The notes: generated from the sequence alone by a model not told the origin. A stretch of 64,000 nucleotides of DNA from Histoplasma ohiense (GCA_017607445.1 JAEVHH010000004.1:5580001-5644000), one strand, 5' to 3'; shown: positions 49,373 to 61,391, numbered from the stretch's first letter. Numbers and translations are program-made.

Positions 49373-50398
49373 TTTAGCTTTCTTGATTTGTTCAGTTGAA
49401 TCTGTTTGTTTCTCTCATTTTCTCTTGTTCTGATGATTGCTAGATTTATCAGAATGATACTGATTCTCTATAAATATTGCAGATCTTTCTTTGTGAATAG
49501 TACATTATTGCTCTGATATATTTTTCTTGAGAGTCTGTAGAGTTCAAAGCAACTCTTTGTAGTTCTGAGACTCTTGATTTCAATGATTGAGTTCTGTGTG
49601 TAATATCTTCAATGTCTTACTACACAAGTTATTCATTCTTTGTTCTTTGCTATATGAGGGTAAGTAGTACTCTCAGTCTTTGAGATATTTAGAGAAATTG
49701 TGTATTGATTGTCATTCTTGTTGCTTTGCATCTTGAAACTTTTGACTTGTCAATCAGTGTTGATTCTGTGGATTGTTAATTTGCATTTCTAGATGTGATA
49801 GCATATTGTCAAAAGTCAAAAGTGTTGCTCCTTCATGTCTCTCATACAATGATACAAAATTCAATCATTTCTGCTTAATATGAGTGTCAAGATAGAGTTT
49901 AGCATCATTTATTTTGTGTTCTTTCTTTCAATAATATCAGCAGTGGTGTGTAAAGAGAGTCAACATACAATCTTTATAGTTCTTGAATTCTAACATATTT
50001 TTTTCTTGATAATAGTTCTTAATCTCTAATCTCAGTAATGTTTCATTATCATCATCTGTATCATTCACAGATCAATTTTGCAGTGGTTCTGTGGTGATAT
50101 TCTGAATTAATTGAGACTCAATGAGAGTATCTCCACAAATCTGTGCTTTCAACTCATTGAGTTACTGTTGTGCATACAGAATAGCTAATTGCTGTTCTTA
50201 TTCATGGATTTGATTGTTCAACTGTTGCAAACATGCATTGTGATTATCAAAGACAGTAGAGGATTCAGATTGATTTTCAAGAAATCTTGCACATGTTGAA
50301 ATTATCTTGTGTGTTTTAACTAATGTTGTGTGTTTTAACTAACATTGCATGCTTTATTATAGATGTGCGTAACAACGGACCACTCAAATAAAGTTTAA

Positions 50399-50407
50399 AG
50401 CAATTAG
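50399..50407 (-). promoter_or_regulatory. Element A primer-site segment complementary to its own LTR
   Basis: Four bases inside the LTR, AGCAATTAG (+ strand) is the reverse complement of CTAATTGCT inside the same LTR (50500-50508). A candidate self-priming site. Confidence 0.5.
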
Positions 50408-50410
50408 AAT

Positions 50411-50681
50411 TGTAAGAGATGATTGTAGATATAATTATGAGAGTAGTGTGAAGTACACATGTAGAATGTTAAGAAGATAACAATCTCTATTATTCAAAGC
50501 TAATTGCTGATCTTCTAATATCTACAGATATCAGCAAGCATTATATAGACAATCATCACACACTACAGCTGTCTTTAATGCTGTGTGCTATATCTCTTCT
50601 CATTAATTCTGGCATGTTCTGTGTTCTTCTATCGCCACATAGCTATTTTCTAATATAGATATCTCTGTTGCGTTTATTACA
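50411..50681 (-). repeat. Element A 5' LTR (271 bp)
   Basis: TGTAAGAGATG to GTTTATTACA on the + strand. It keeps CpGs (ATCGCC, TTGCGT) lost from the other LTR. Confidence 0.9.
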
Positions 50682-50686
50682 GTAAT

Positions 50687-50942
50687 CTCTTCTGTCTCAC
50701 ACTTCACATTTGTGTAGTTCTAATGATTCTTCTGTGTAACTCTCAATATTCTTCTGCTCTGTACTTCATTCTGTGCTTCACTGTAAGATAGCTTCTGATA
50801 TTCTTTTATTCTGATCTCTTCTCTATAAGAACTCTCTTTGTACAATCTTTTCTTCTGATCTCTTTTCTCTTTCTTTTCTTAATCAATTCATAATCTGTAT
50901 TTAAAATAGTGCTAGATTGTTAATTGAAGTACATTCATTATA
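50687..50942 (+). repeat. Second half of element Z LTR
   Basis: Continues the LTR interrupted at 43536; ends CATTATA, equivalent to GTTACA elsewhere. AATCAATTCATAA at 50881-50893 is the primer-complementary segment; the leader site at 50943-50955 (TTACAAATTGATT) mismatches it at the former CpG. Confidence 0.75.
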
Positions 50943-51211
50943 TTACAAATTGATTCATCTGTGTCAGTCTGAGTGCTCTATGTTTACAATTGCACTCAGA
51001 TGCTCAAGTTAAAAATAAGTTACCAAGCTTTCACAAAGCTGTGTTGTTGTGATAACATTCATAATTTTCAAAGTTCTACAAAGCTGCATCACTGTGATAG
51101 TGCTGTGAAGAAGTCTGAGCACTTACAAAGTATTTTCTTCAAGAATAAGAACTGAATCTTCTGATCTCCAAGCTATCAGAACTAAGAATCATAGCCTTGT
51201 ACAAAAATAAA

Positions 51212-51451
51212 ATGAATTACAAACATCTCTTTATGAGTGAGAATCAAAGTCTTGTCAAAGATAATATCAAACTTCACAATTTTCTTCAGCAGCAATTCTT
51301 GCAGATGACAGAGCTTCAACAACAACTGAATCATCTGAATACAAATACATCAGAAATCATACAGATGTCAATACTCTCTGTGTATGAAAGAAAAAAACAT
51401 CTTTCTCTTCTTGACAAATTCACAGAAGAGCTCTCAATCTATCTAATCTGA
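51212..51451 (+). pseudogene. Element Z gag, first part
   Basis: Starts MNYKHLFMSENQSLVKDN with LQQQFLQMTELQQQLNHLN, matching the gag starts of Y and X. Ends at a TGA shortly before the Y insertion; gag resumes at 57502. Confidence 0.7.
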
Positions 51452-51469
51452 AAATAAAAAACAAAAGTC

Positions 51470-51981
51470 TGTAACAGACGTACTTCGATTAACAATCTAG
51501 CACTATTCTAATACAGATTATGAATTGATTAAGAAAAGAAAGAGAAAAGAAATCAGAAGAAAAGGTTGTACAAAGAGAATTCTTATAGAGGGAAATTCAG
51601 AGTGAAAGAATATCAGAAGCCACTTCACAGTGAAGTGCAGAGCAGAAGAATGTTAAAAGCTACACAGAAGAATCATTAAAAACTACACAAGTGCAGAGTA
51701 TAGAGTGAGAGAATCATTGAGAGCTATACAGAAGAATTGTTAGAAACTACATAAGCACAGAGTGTGAGACAGAAGAATCATTGAGAGCTATACAGAAGAA
51801 TTATTAGAAACTACACAAATGCAGAGCACAGAGTGAAAGAATATTAAGAGCTACACAGAAGAATTGTTAGAGACTATATAAGTGCAGAGCACAGAGTGGA
51901 AGAACATTGAGAATTATATGTGATTGCAATGACAGAAGTTGATTGTGTAAGTTAATTGCTAACAGATGCTAATCCATCACA
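51470..51981 (-). repeat. Element Y 3' LTR (512 bp)
   Basis: On the + strand starts TGTAACAGACGTACTTCG, ends ATCCATCACA. Two CpGs survive at its outer edge. Contains the tandem GTAGCTTTT / AGAAGAATC-type units. Confidence 0.88.
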
Positions 51982-51998
51982 TTATCCCCCTCTATCAG
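51982..51998 (-). promoter_or_regulatory. Polypurine tract of element Y
   Basis: The minus strand reads TAGAGGGGGATAA immediately before the 3' LTR, a classical plus-strand primer; its G run is intact. Confidence 0.8.
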
Positions 51999-52019
51999 AG
52001 TGAGTGAGGACTCATAGAC

Positions 52020-53400
52020 ATTGAGAGCAGCAGTGTTCTTCAAGATGAATGCAGATTCCCAGATCAGATGATTGTATTCTATCTATTTGATGAGATATTC
52101 ACAGCAGCAGCAGTTGGTTCTATTGTCAAGAATTGCTTTGATTTCCCACTCAAGTTCATTATCTTCTTCTACAATGATGAGTGGCTGTCAATCAGAGATT
52201 CTCTGGGAGGGGAATGGATTCTCAGCTGCAGATCAGAGCAGGTTCATATAAAAGATGTCATGAATGTCAGATGAGATGTTGAGTTGATAATTGTGTATAT
52301 CTAGCATTTTCTTCACTGTATATTTGATGTGATGGTAATCTAGCATATGTGAGAGATGATCTGTTCTTATGTTCTTGAGATCTAGTCAAACTTTGTCTTC
52401 TATATAATATCAGATTGCAGAACTTCTTCTGATGTTCATTTGATTCTTATAATTTTATTGAGTGCTGATTATTGAAGCTTCTGCTCATTTGTGAACTTTC
52501 TTCAGCTTGCTCACAATATTCTCTGCTGTCTGTATGAAGCTGCAGATGTATGTGGTTTCTTGAGAAGTCTCAGAGAAGTTCAGAATCTCTAAGTTGTATT
52601 CATATAGAAGAAAGAATGAGCTTACATCTGTTGTAGTGGAATTTTGACTGTTAATTGCAATCTCAGTATGTGACAGCAGATTGTTTCAGTTGTCTTGTAT
52701 ATAATTGCAGAACTTACAGAGAATGTTCTTTACTATTTGTATCATTCTCTCAGTAGCTTCATCAGTCTCTGAGTGATATGCTGTTGATAACTTTCATTCA
52801 ATTCTTAATAATTGACATACACAGACTCAGAATGCACTGACAAATTGACTGTCTCTATCTGATACAATGAATGAAGACAGACTGTGTATACAATAGAATG
52901 AGCTTCTGATGAAGACATCTGCAACTACTTCAGTGTTCATCTTGTCACAGAGCTGTAGTATTATGCTCTTGTTGAGTCAGTCAACAATGATTAGAATGTT
53001 TATAGAATCTTCACTTTCAGATAAGAAAACTGCAAAATTGATAGCTATATCACATCAAGTTCAGTTGAGAACAGATAGAGACTTCAGCATCTCTTTTCAG
53101 TGTTCACATCATACTGTCACTGAGTCACAGTAATCACAGTTGTATACAAATCAGTATATGTTTTTCAATATATCTGATCAGTAGAATTCTTGAGTGATGA
53201 TGTTGTACATAATTTTGCATTCTGAGTGCTCAGTCATCAGTGAGTCATGAATTTCTTGCATGATTCATGTTCATAGAGATTCTGAATCAGAGACTCATCA
53301 TCTATCTTGAAAGTGTAAGCAGTTGTCATTGTCAATTGAATATACTGAGATATTCATTCTTGAGTATACATCTGTGGAGAATTGAGATGCTTTGCTTTGT
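52020..53400 (-). pseudogene. Element Y integrase and C-terminus, broken
   Basis: Minus-strand fragments include a zinc-site remnant (YNCDYCDS), core blocks (SFIVSDRDSQFVSAF, STAYHSETDEATERM) and NFSETSQETTYI, separated by TGA and TAA codons. Order and motifs fit a Ty3/Gypsy integrase. Confidence 0.75.
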
Positions 53401-53639
53401 ATGACTTCAGCAGCTTGTTATCAGAATTCATCTGTCTCTACTACTAGTCTTCATTATTCTTCAAGTGAGAGTTCTTGAGCTCAGAACTGATTGATATGTA
53501 TATGAGATTCATCTGATTGTATAGAACTTTCTATAATTGCAGAGTTGATTAATCAATGCTCTCAGTGTTTTCATCTGTTATTCAAGTCATCAGATGATAT
53601 ATCTTATTCTCAGTGAAACAGAGCATCTGCAAGAATGTT

Positions 53640-55229
53640 CTCTACTTCAGATCAATAATGAATTGTGAATGAAAAATGACTAAGAAACAATAATCAATGC
53701 ATATGTCTCTCAGTAAGCTTATGAGTGATTGTGAAGTACTCTAAATTCTTATAATTGATAACAATCTTGAATCTCTCAACACTCATGAGTTCAGATTCTC
53801 ATTCTTCAAAGCATTGTATGATCACTAGAAGCTTCTTGTTGTAGATCTTATAGTTGCATTTAACAGATAACATCTTTTTTGAGATGAAGGCACAAGATTG
53901 TAGAACATCTTCATTGTTATATTGCATCAGTGTCTCATCTACTATATAATCTGAGATGTCTGTTTCAAGAATTGTATGCTTATCTGAATTGAATGATTGC
54001 AGCATCAGAGTGCTTGTGAACATACACTTCAGCTTTTTGAATACTGTGTCCACTTCATCAGTTCATTGAAATACAGCATTTTTCTGAGTCAGATCTGTTA
54101 GTAATCATACAATATCAGAGAAGTTTTTGATAAATCTTTGATAGAAGTTGACAAACTCTAGAAAGCTTCTAATTTCTTTTATTGAGATTGATGTCTTTCA
54201 GTTGAGAATTGCTTCCACCTTCTTAGAATTCATATGTATATCTTTTTCAGCTTTGATGATGAATTCTAGATAGATTGTAGACTTGGTCTCAAAGTTGCAT
54301 TTGTCAATGTTCACTTGCAATTCAGCTTTTTGTAGGCAGTCAAGAACTTGTTGTATGTGCTTACAATGCTCAGTGAGCAATCCATCAGTGAAGATCAAGA
54401 TATCATTCATGTATACTGAAGTGATCTCATTGAGCAGATCTCATAGAGCTCAGTTAATGTATTTCTGAAATGTACTCAGAGCATTCACTAATTCAAAGAA
54501 AATCACTGTTCATTCATATAATTCATAATATGTATGAAAGACAGTTAGTCATTCATCATCTTCATTAATTTTTATCTTGTAGAAGGCTGTAGAGATATCA
54601 AGTTTTGTAAATCATTTTGCTTTTTCTATCTGTTCAAATGTTTCATTGATGAGTGAGAGAAGGTATCAGTTCTTCTATGTAATTTTGTTGAGTTCTTGAT
54701 AGTCAACACAGAATTGTAAGCCTTTTTCTGATTTCTTTGCAAACAGTACAGATGCTGCAGTGAGTGAGTTGTTAACACAAATGAAGTCTTTGTCTAGTAA
54801 TCTGTTGAGTGTTTTTTGTAGAATGAGGAGCTTGTTGTATGATATACTGTAGAGAGAATCTCAGAGTGATTGCAGATTCTTATCATCTTTCTTAATGAGC
54901 TTGATTGTATGATCTATACTGAGTTTTTGATGAGAGAGAAGCTTTTCAGCTTCTTTTTTGTTGAATATGTCTGTAAAGTCTTTGTATGATTCAGATAGTT
55001 TCTTGTGTGATTTCTTGAGATCTTTGAGTTCTAACTTTTCTAATGCTTTCTTGATATCTGCTATACTAGCAGTGAACATTTGGATGTTCTTCTTCTCATA
55101 TGCTTGATGAGTTAGTAGTTTGTATGCTTTCACTGATATCTGAATGAGATCAGTGGTTCTATTGACATTCTTCTTGTAAACACAGTCATCTTCTGAGAAA
55201 ATAAGGCAGTGATTGTGTGCATTCAACAA
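53640..55229 (-). pseudogene. Element Y reverse transcriptase and RNase H, inactivated
   Basis: Blocks in order on the minus strand: HTIKLIKKDDKNLQSL, KLDISTAFYKI, TSVYMNDILIFTDG, RSFLEFVNFYQRFIKNFSDI, then RNase H-like TILETDISDYIVDETLMQYN and YKIYNKKLLVIIQCFEEWES. The catalytic YMDD reads YMND. FLGF reads FLEF; both follow from GG to AG changes. Confidence 0.88.
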
Positions 55230-55247
55230 GATTTCAAATTCTGTGAG

Positions 55248-55547
55248 TCATGATAGACTGAGCATTAGATTGTACTCAAGATCTTGTATTTTATAGATGT
55301 ATATATTCTTTTTCTTATGTTCTTCTATGTTGACATTAAATCTTATCATATTGTAGAAGGTGAATCCTCTGGAGCTGTCAAATCCACTGAGCTTACATAA
55401 TTTGAAAAAGAGAATACACTGAAGCTTATGCTTCTCAATCAGCTGGGTGTCTATAAGAGTGTAGTGAAGAAAACCACTGTCTATCATTGCTTGTATATTG
55501 ACTAAGTTATTTACAATGACAGAGATTATAATTGCATCTGCTTGCAT
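55248..55547 (-). pseudogene. Element Y aspartic protease domain
   Basis: Contains the active-site triplet in AMIDSGFLHYTLIDTQLIEK; retropepsin-type domain between gag and RT. Open for 99 codons. Confidence 0.75.
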
Positions 55548-55600
55548 CTTCTGCTTAAATCTTCAGCTAGCTTTTTGCTTCTTGAGCTTTTGTCTGTGTT

Positions 55601-56614
55601 TTAAAGTGAGAGCTCATCTTTTCTCTGTTCTTGTCTATTCATGAACAACACAGTGTTCATGTGTGTGAGGGGTTTACTCAAGATGATCACATTTGAACAT
55701 TGATTCATGAAGTGCTCTAACTTATTGCAGTGTATGCAGACTTCTCTGATGATTTGATCAGTGACATTCTTCTCTGAGATGTTGAAGACTCTTGAATGAC
55801 TTGCATTCATATGTGGAACTCAGTTCATTGATTCTGATTCAGAGATGAGAGATGCTGCAGAGCAGTTCAGAGTGTATACATTTGTTCAGTGAAATCCTCT
55901 ACAATTTTGAAATGTACAGAACTGAGACAGATCATTGTTCAACAAGCAAAGATCAGCACAGAATTTGTTGTATATTGAGAACTTCAGACATTCTATACTT
56001 CAGTTATACAACTGAAAGTTCAAGTTCTTGAACAATATATTGATCTTGACAGCATCATTTCAGTCTTGCTCATCTGCTTCTAGAAGTTTGTGATTGAATT
56101 TAGAAAGATAAGTTGTCAATATAACATTCATCTGATGAGTTTGATTAAGCCAGTCTAACATCTTGGCTTGAAGTGTAGAATTGAGAAAGAGAGAGTTGAA
56201 TTGTTGAAAGACTAGCTCTGATATATGCTGATAGTTCTGACAATGACTCATTCAGAGTTGAAATTTTGCTAACACATCATCATTCAATCTGCTATGAATA
56301 TACCATGCTTGATTGAATAGCAAGTCTATTGCTTGTTCATCAATGTTCAATTTGATGTTTGCTTTTGATTTTCACATGAGGTAGAGTGCTAGATCTCTCT
56401 TGTATTTGTTGAGAATTGAAAGCTTCTCTCTTGAAGACTTTTCATGAAATATGAGTGTAGAAGAAATGATGAATGTGAAAGTGTTCATCTCAGCAAATCA
56501 TTGTTGCAATTCAGTCATCTGTAGTGCTTACTGCTGAAGAATACTTTGTAGATCTAAGTTGTTGTCCATCATGTTCAGATGCAGTGAGTGTTTGTAGAAT
56601 TGTTTGTAGTTCAT
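55601..56614 (-). pseudogene. Element Y gag, broken
   Basis: Starts at ATG 56614 (MNYKQFYKHSL), includes LDWLNQTHQMNVILTTYLSK and a zinc knuckle CIHCNKLEHFMNQC near 55.7 kb. Several in-frame stops. Confidence 0.78.
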
Positions 56615-56976
56615 TTCAATATCTAAAGATATGTAATAATAAAAAAGAAAAAGAAATATTTGTAGATATTTGATTCTCTCACAGACATTATTTACAGTGT
56701 TGCAGTGCTAAGCTTTGTCAAGCTTCTTTGTGAATACTATTCACAGTGTTACAGTTTGTAGACACTTAGACCTTATAGAACACAGTCAATTGTGTCTCAG
56801 ATGCTTAAATATAACAGTCTATATAACTAATAATGAGAGCACTCAGACTCATGAGAGATCTTTTGTAATGACTAGACACTCAGATCTGTAAACAATGCAC
56901 TTGAGTGTAAGAACTGATAATGATGCACTTGAGTGTAAGAACTAATAATAAGACACTTGAGTCTTAAACACAGAAG

Positions 56977-56989
56977 AATCAATTTGTAA
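56977..56989 (-). promoter_or_regulatory. Element Y primer site, 13 nt complementary to LTR
   Basis: Directly inside the 5' LTR. AATCAATTTGTAA here is the exact reverse complement of TTACAAATTGATT inside the LTR (57038-57050). Candidate self-priming site. Confidence 0.65.
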
Positions 56990-57501
56990 TGTAATGAGTA
57001 TACTTCAATTAATGATCTAGCACTATTCTAATACAGATTACAAATTGATTAAGAAAAGAAAGAGAAAAGAAATCAGAAGAAAAGATTGTACAAAAGAGGT
57101 TCTTATAGAGAGAAATTCAGAGCAGAAGAATATCAGAAGCCACTTCACAGTAAAGTACAGAGTGAAAGAATGTTAAAAGCTACATGAAAGAATTGTTAGA
57201 AACTACACAAGTATGAAGTGTGAGATGAGAAAATCATTGAGAGCTACATGAAAGAATTGTTAGAAACTATGCAAGTACAGAGTGTGGAGCAGAAGAATCA
57301 TTGAGAGCTACACAGAAGAATCATTAGAAACTACACAAGCACAGAGTATGAAGTAGAAGAACATTAAGAGCTACACAGAAGAATTGTTAGAGACTACACA
57401 AGCACAGAGCACAGAGTGGAAGAACATTGAGGGTTATGCGTGGTTGCAATGACAGAAGTTGATTGCGTAAGTTAATTGCTAATGAGTGCTAACTCATCAC
57501 A
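56990..57501 (-). repeat. Element Y 5' LTR (512 bp)
   Basis: On the + strand TGTAATGAGTATACTTC to GCTAACTCATCACA. Same length as its partner at 51470. Confidence 0.9.
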
Positions 57502-58253
57502 AAGCCAAGCTCAAGAAAGATGAATCTGTGATAGACTCTTTGCTTTCACAAGTCTGCTATATTCATAGTCAGCTAGAAGAAGATGCTCTAGCAAAATTTC
57601 AACTCTGAATTAAATCATATATACATGAAATGTGTACTTCTGAAGAAATCTTCTGTCAACTGAATGTTCTATTCTTAAACTCTACACTGCAAGTGTGTGT
57701 GATGCAGTGGCTGAATAGAAATTGTCAGTGGAATACTTCTCTAGTGAACTATCTGCTCAATTTCAATAGCAAGATCCACAAAGCAGAAGAATAGAACTGA
57801 GATGATACTGTAAAAATTAATCTTCTGAGTCAGCACATCAGCTTCAAACTGCTTAAGCTCTGTATTTTGCATCTTATATTCTCATATTATCACAACTACT
57901 GCACTCACTTGCATCAACTCAACAACAATCTCACATATTTCAATGCTGTATAAGAAAGCTGTAACAATCATAGACAGAACTTTACATCTACCACTGTATC
58001 AACTACATCAATCACCTCCATGAATGCTATGAATTGAATCTTTTATATGAACACAGAACAGTCAAGAATATCTGATCTCTTCAAACAAAAAGTTACTGAT
58101 CAAATCACTCAAGAAGTTTGCATTTATTGCAATAGACTGAAGCACTTTACAAGTCAGTGCATCAACACAGTGATCTCAGCTTCTACACTGTGTGTGAATG
58201 CAACTATATCTACAAATGAACAAAAACAGAGAAATGAAGAGCTCTCATTCTAA
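57502..58253 (+). pseudogene. Element Z gag, second part
   Basis: Continues the gag cut at 51469. Contains AKFQL, LNSTLQ-like blocks and a zinc knuckle VCIYCNRLKHFTSQC in the 58047-58253 ORF. Stops in frame. Confidence 0.75.
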
Positions 58254-58319
58254 AATATGAACAAGAGCTTAAGAAGTAAGAAGTGAGCTGAAGATTTGAA
58301 CAGAAAATACAAGTGAATG

Positions 58320-59489
58320 TGATTATAGTCTCTGTCATTGTAAATAGTCTAGTCAATATATAAGCAATGATAGACAGTGGTTTTCTTCACTACACTTTTA
58401 TAAACACTCAGTTGATTGAAAAGCATAAGCTTCAGCATATTCTCTTTCTCAAACTGTATAAACTCAGTGGATTCAATGGCCTCAGAGGATTCATCTTCTA
58501 CAATATGATAAAGTTCAACATCAATGTAGAAGGATATGAAAAAAGGAATGTTTACATATATAAAGTGCAAGATCTTGAATACAACTTAATGCTCAGTCTG
58601 TCATGACTTACAGAATTTGAAACTCTGATAAACACACACAATCATTATCTAATCTTCTCAGAAGATGACTGTGTTTATGAAAAGAATATCAACAGAATCA
58701 CTGATCTCATTCAGATATCAGTGAAAGTATTCAAGCTACTAATTCATCAAGCATGCAAGAAGAAGAACATTCAAGTGTTTGCTGCTAGTATAGTAGATAT
58801 CAAGAAAGTGTTAGAAAAGTTAGAACTCAAAAATCCCAAGAAATCACACAAAGAATTATCTGAATCATACAAAAACTTCACAAATATGTTCAATGAAAAG
58901 AAAGCTGAAAAGCTTCCCTCTCATTGAGAATGCAGTATAGATCATACAATTGAACTCATTAAGAAAAACAGTAAGAATCCACAATCATTCTGAGGTTCTC
59001 TCTACAGCATATCACATGATGAGCTTCTCATTCTACAAAAAACACTCAACAGATTACTGAACAAAGACTTCATTCACATTAACAACTCATCTGCTGCAGC
59101 ATCTGTGCTATTTGCAAAGAAATCAGAAGAAGGCTTACAATTCTGCATTGACTATCAAGAACTTAACAAAATCACACAGAAGAACTGATATTCTCTTCCA
59201 CTCATTAATGAAACACTTGAACAGATAGAAAAAGCAAAATGATTTACAAAACTTGATATCTCTGCAGTCTTCTATAAGATAAGAATTAATGAAGATGATG
59301 AATGACTAACTGTCTTTTGCATGTGTTATGAATTATATAAATGAACTGTAATTCTCTTTGAATTGGTGAATGCTCTGAGTACATTTCAGAAATACATTAA
59401 CTGAGTCTTACAAGATCTGCTTGATGAGATCACTTCAGTGTACATGAATGATATTCTGATCTTCACTGATGAATTGCTTGCTGAACACT
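58320..59489 (+). pseudogene. Element Z protease and reverse transcriptase, truncated
   Basis: Protease AMIDSGFLHYTFINTQLIEK (about 58367), then RT blocks up to SVYMNDILIFTDELLAEH at the right end, where element X interrupts it. YMDD is YMND. Confidence 0.82.
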
Positions 59490-60002
59490 TGTGATGGGTT
59501 AGCATTCATTAGCAATTAACTTACACAATCAACTTCTGTCATTGCAATCATGCATAACCCTCGATGTTCTTCTGCTTCATGCTTCACACTTGTGTAGTCT
59601 CTAACAATTCTTCTGCATAGCTCTTAACATTCTTCCACTCTGTGCTCTGTGCTTGTATAGTTTCTAACAATTCTTTCATATAGCTCTCAATGATTCTTCT
59701 GTCTCACACTCTGTGCTTGTGTAGTTTCTAATGATTCTTCTGTGTAGCTCTCAATGATTCTTTCATCTCATACTCTATACTTGTGTAGTTTCTAATGATT
59801 CTTCTGTATAGCTCTTAATATTCTTCTGCTTCATACTTCACTGTGAAGCAGCTTCTGATATTCTTCTGCTCTGAATTTCTCTCTATAAGAATTCTCTTTG
59901 TACAATCTTTTCTTCTGATTTCTTTTCTCTTTCTTTTCTTAATCAATTTGTAATCTGTAATTAGAATAGTATCAAATTGTTAATTGAAGTATGTCTGTTA
60001 CA
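59490..60002 (+). repeat. Element X 5' LTR (about 513 bp)
   Basis: TGTGATGGGTTAGC to TCTGTTACA. Internal tandem units of about 50 bp are well preserved here (TGTGTAGTTTCTAATGATTC repeats). The segment AATCAATTTGTAA (59941-59953) pairs with the leader site at 60003-60015 except at the former CpG. Confidence 0.88.
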
Positions 60003-60377
60003 TTATGAATTGATTCTTCTGTGTTTAAGATTTGAGTGTTTTGTTATTAGTTTTTATATCTGAGTGTGTTGTTATCAGTTCTTATATCTGAGTGTGTTGT
60101 TTACAGATCTGAGTGTCTAGTTGTTATAAGAGATCTCTTGTGGGCTTGAGTGCTCTCATTGTTAGTTATATAGACTGTTGTGTCTAAGTGTCTGAGACAC
60201 AATTGACTGTGTTCTACAAGATCTGAGTGTCTATAAACTGTAACACTGTGAATAGCATTCACAAAGAAGCTTGACAAAGCTTAGCACTGCAACACTGTGA
60301 ATAGTGTCTGCAAAAGAACTGAGTGTCTACAAGTATTTCTTTTTCTTTTTTATTATTACATGTCTCTAGATATTGAA

Positions 60378-61391
60378 ATGAACTACAAACAATTCTACAA
60401 ACATCTGCTGCATCTGAATGCAGTGGATGACAACTTAGATCTATAAAGTATTCTTCAGCAGCAAGTGCTATAGATAATCAAATTGCAACAATGATTTGCT
60501 GAGATGAGCACTTCTGCATTCACCATTTCTTCTACATCTGTGTCTCATGAAAAGCTTTCAAGAGAGAAGCTCTCAATTCTCAACAAATACAAGAAAGATC
60601 TAGCACTCTATCTCATATGAAAATCAAAAATGAATATCAAATTGAACATCAATGGATGAGCAATAGACTCACTATTCAATCAAGTGTGGTATATTCATAG
60701 CAGATTGAATGATGATGTGTTAGCAAAATTTCAACTCTGAATGAGTCATTGTCAGAACTATCAATGTATATCAGAGCTAGTCTTCTGACAACTCAACTCT
60801 CTCTTTCTCAATTCTACATTTCAAGTCAAGGTGTTAGACTGGCTTAATCAAACTCATCAGATAAATGTTGTGTTGACAACTTATTTTTCTGAATTCAATC
60901 ACAAGCTTCTAGAAGCAGATGAATAAGACTGAAACAATACTATCAAAATCAACATATTGTTCAAGAACTTGAACTTTCAGTTGTATAACTGAAGTGTAGA
61001 GTATCTGAAGCTTTCAATATACAGCAAATTCTGTGCTGATCTTTGTCTGTTGAACAACAATCTGTTTCAGTTCCACACACTTCAAAATCACAGAGGATTT
61101 CATTGAACAAATGTATACATCTCAAACCACTCTGCAGCATCTTTCATCTCTGAATCAGAATCAATAAACTGAGTCTCACACATGAATGCAAGCTGTCTGA
61201 GAATCCTCAACATCTCAGAGAAGAATGCTGCTGACTGAATCATCAGAGAAGTCTGTATACACTGTGACAAGTCAGAGCACTTCACAAATCAATGTCTGAA
61301 TGCAATCATCTCAAGTAAACCCCTCACACACATGAACACTGTGTTGTCTGTGAATAGACAAGAACAGAGAAAAGACAAGCTCTCACTCTAA
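60378..61391 (+). pseudogene. Element X gag, broken
   Basis: ATG at 60378 (MNYKQFYKHLLHLNAVDDN). The knuckle VCIHCDKSEHFTNQC is encoded at 61251-61295. Several TGA codons interrupt. Confidence 0.78.

Larger units (their letters stand above)
43537..50681 (-). mobile_element. Element A, full-length family-1 Ty3/Gypsy retrotransposon
   Basis: 7,145 bp flanked by the same 5-bp target duplication GTAAT (43532-43536 and 50682-50686). Both LTRs are 271 bp. Transcription is on the minus strand: gag zinc knuckle near 49.3 kb, reverse transcriptase about 48.6-47.9 kb, connection and RNase H to about 47.0 kb, integrase from about 46.9 kb. This gag-RT-RH-IN order is Ty3/Gypsy. All ORFs are broken by stops, many TGA where CGA or TGG is expected. 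A polypurine tract adjoins the 3' LTR. It is inserted in the LTR of element Z. Confidence 0.9.
51470..57501 (-). mobile_element. Element Y, full-length family-2 Gypsy retrotransposon
   Basis: 6,032 bp with two 512-bp LTRs on the minus strand. Flanks are AAGTC (51465-51469) and AAGCC (57502-57506): a 5-bp target duplication differing by one C-to-T at a CC pair. Internal order on the minus strand: gag from 56614, knuckle near 55.7 kb, protease 55.5 kb, RT, RNase H, integrase to about 52.0 kb. It is inserted in element Z gag. Reading frames are broken, mostly by TGA. Confidence 0.9.
43399..59489 (+). mobile_element. Element Z, family-2 Gypsy, host of nested insertions
   Basis: Pieces of one plus-strand element: 5' LTR 43399-43536 plus 50687-50942, leader 50943-51211, gag start 51212-51451, gag remainder from 57502, then protease and reverse transcriptase to 59489. 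They are separated by element A (43537-50681), element Y (51470-57501), and on the right by element X (59490 on). Removing A and Y joins LTR and gag smoothly. The 5' LTR, about 394 bp, is shorter than others because it has fewer tandem units. The 3' half lies outside the window. Confidence 0.75.

Noticed and set aside
49108..49377. 89-codon plus-strand ORF in element A
   Set aside because: It overlaps the minus-strand gag zinc knuckle and is its shadow.
59490..60002. This LTR as the 3' LTR of element Z
   Set aside because: It follows directly on the RT palm region of Z; RNase H and integrase are missing before it, and it is followed by a leader and gag. It is the 5' LTR of a new insertion (X).
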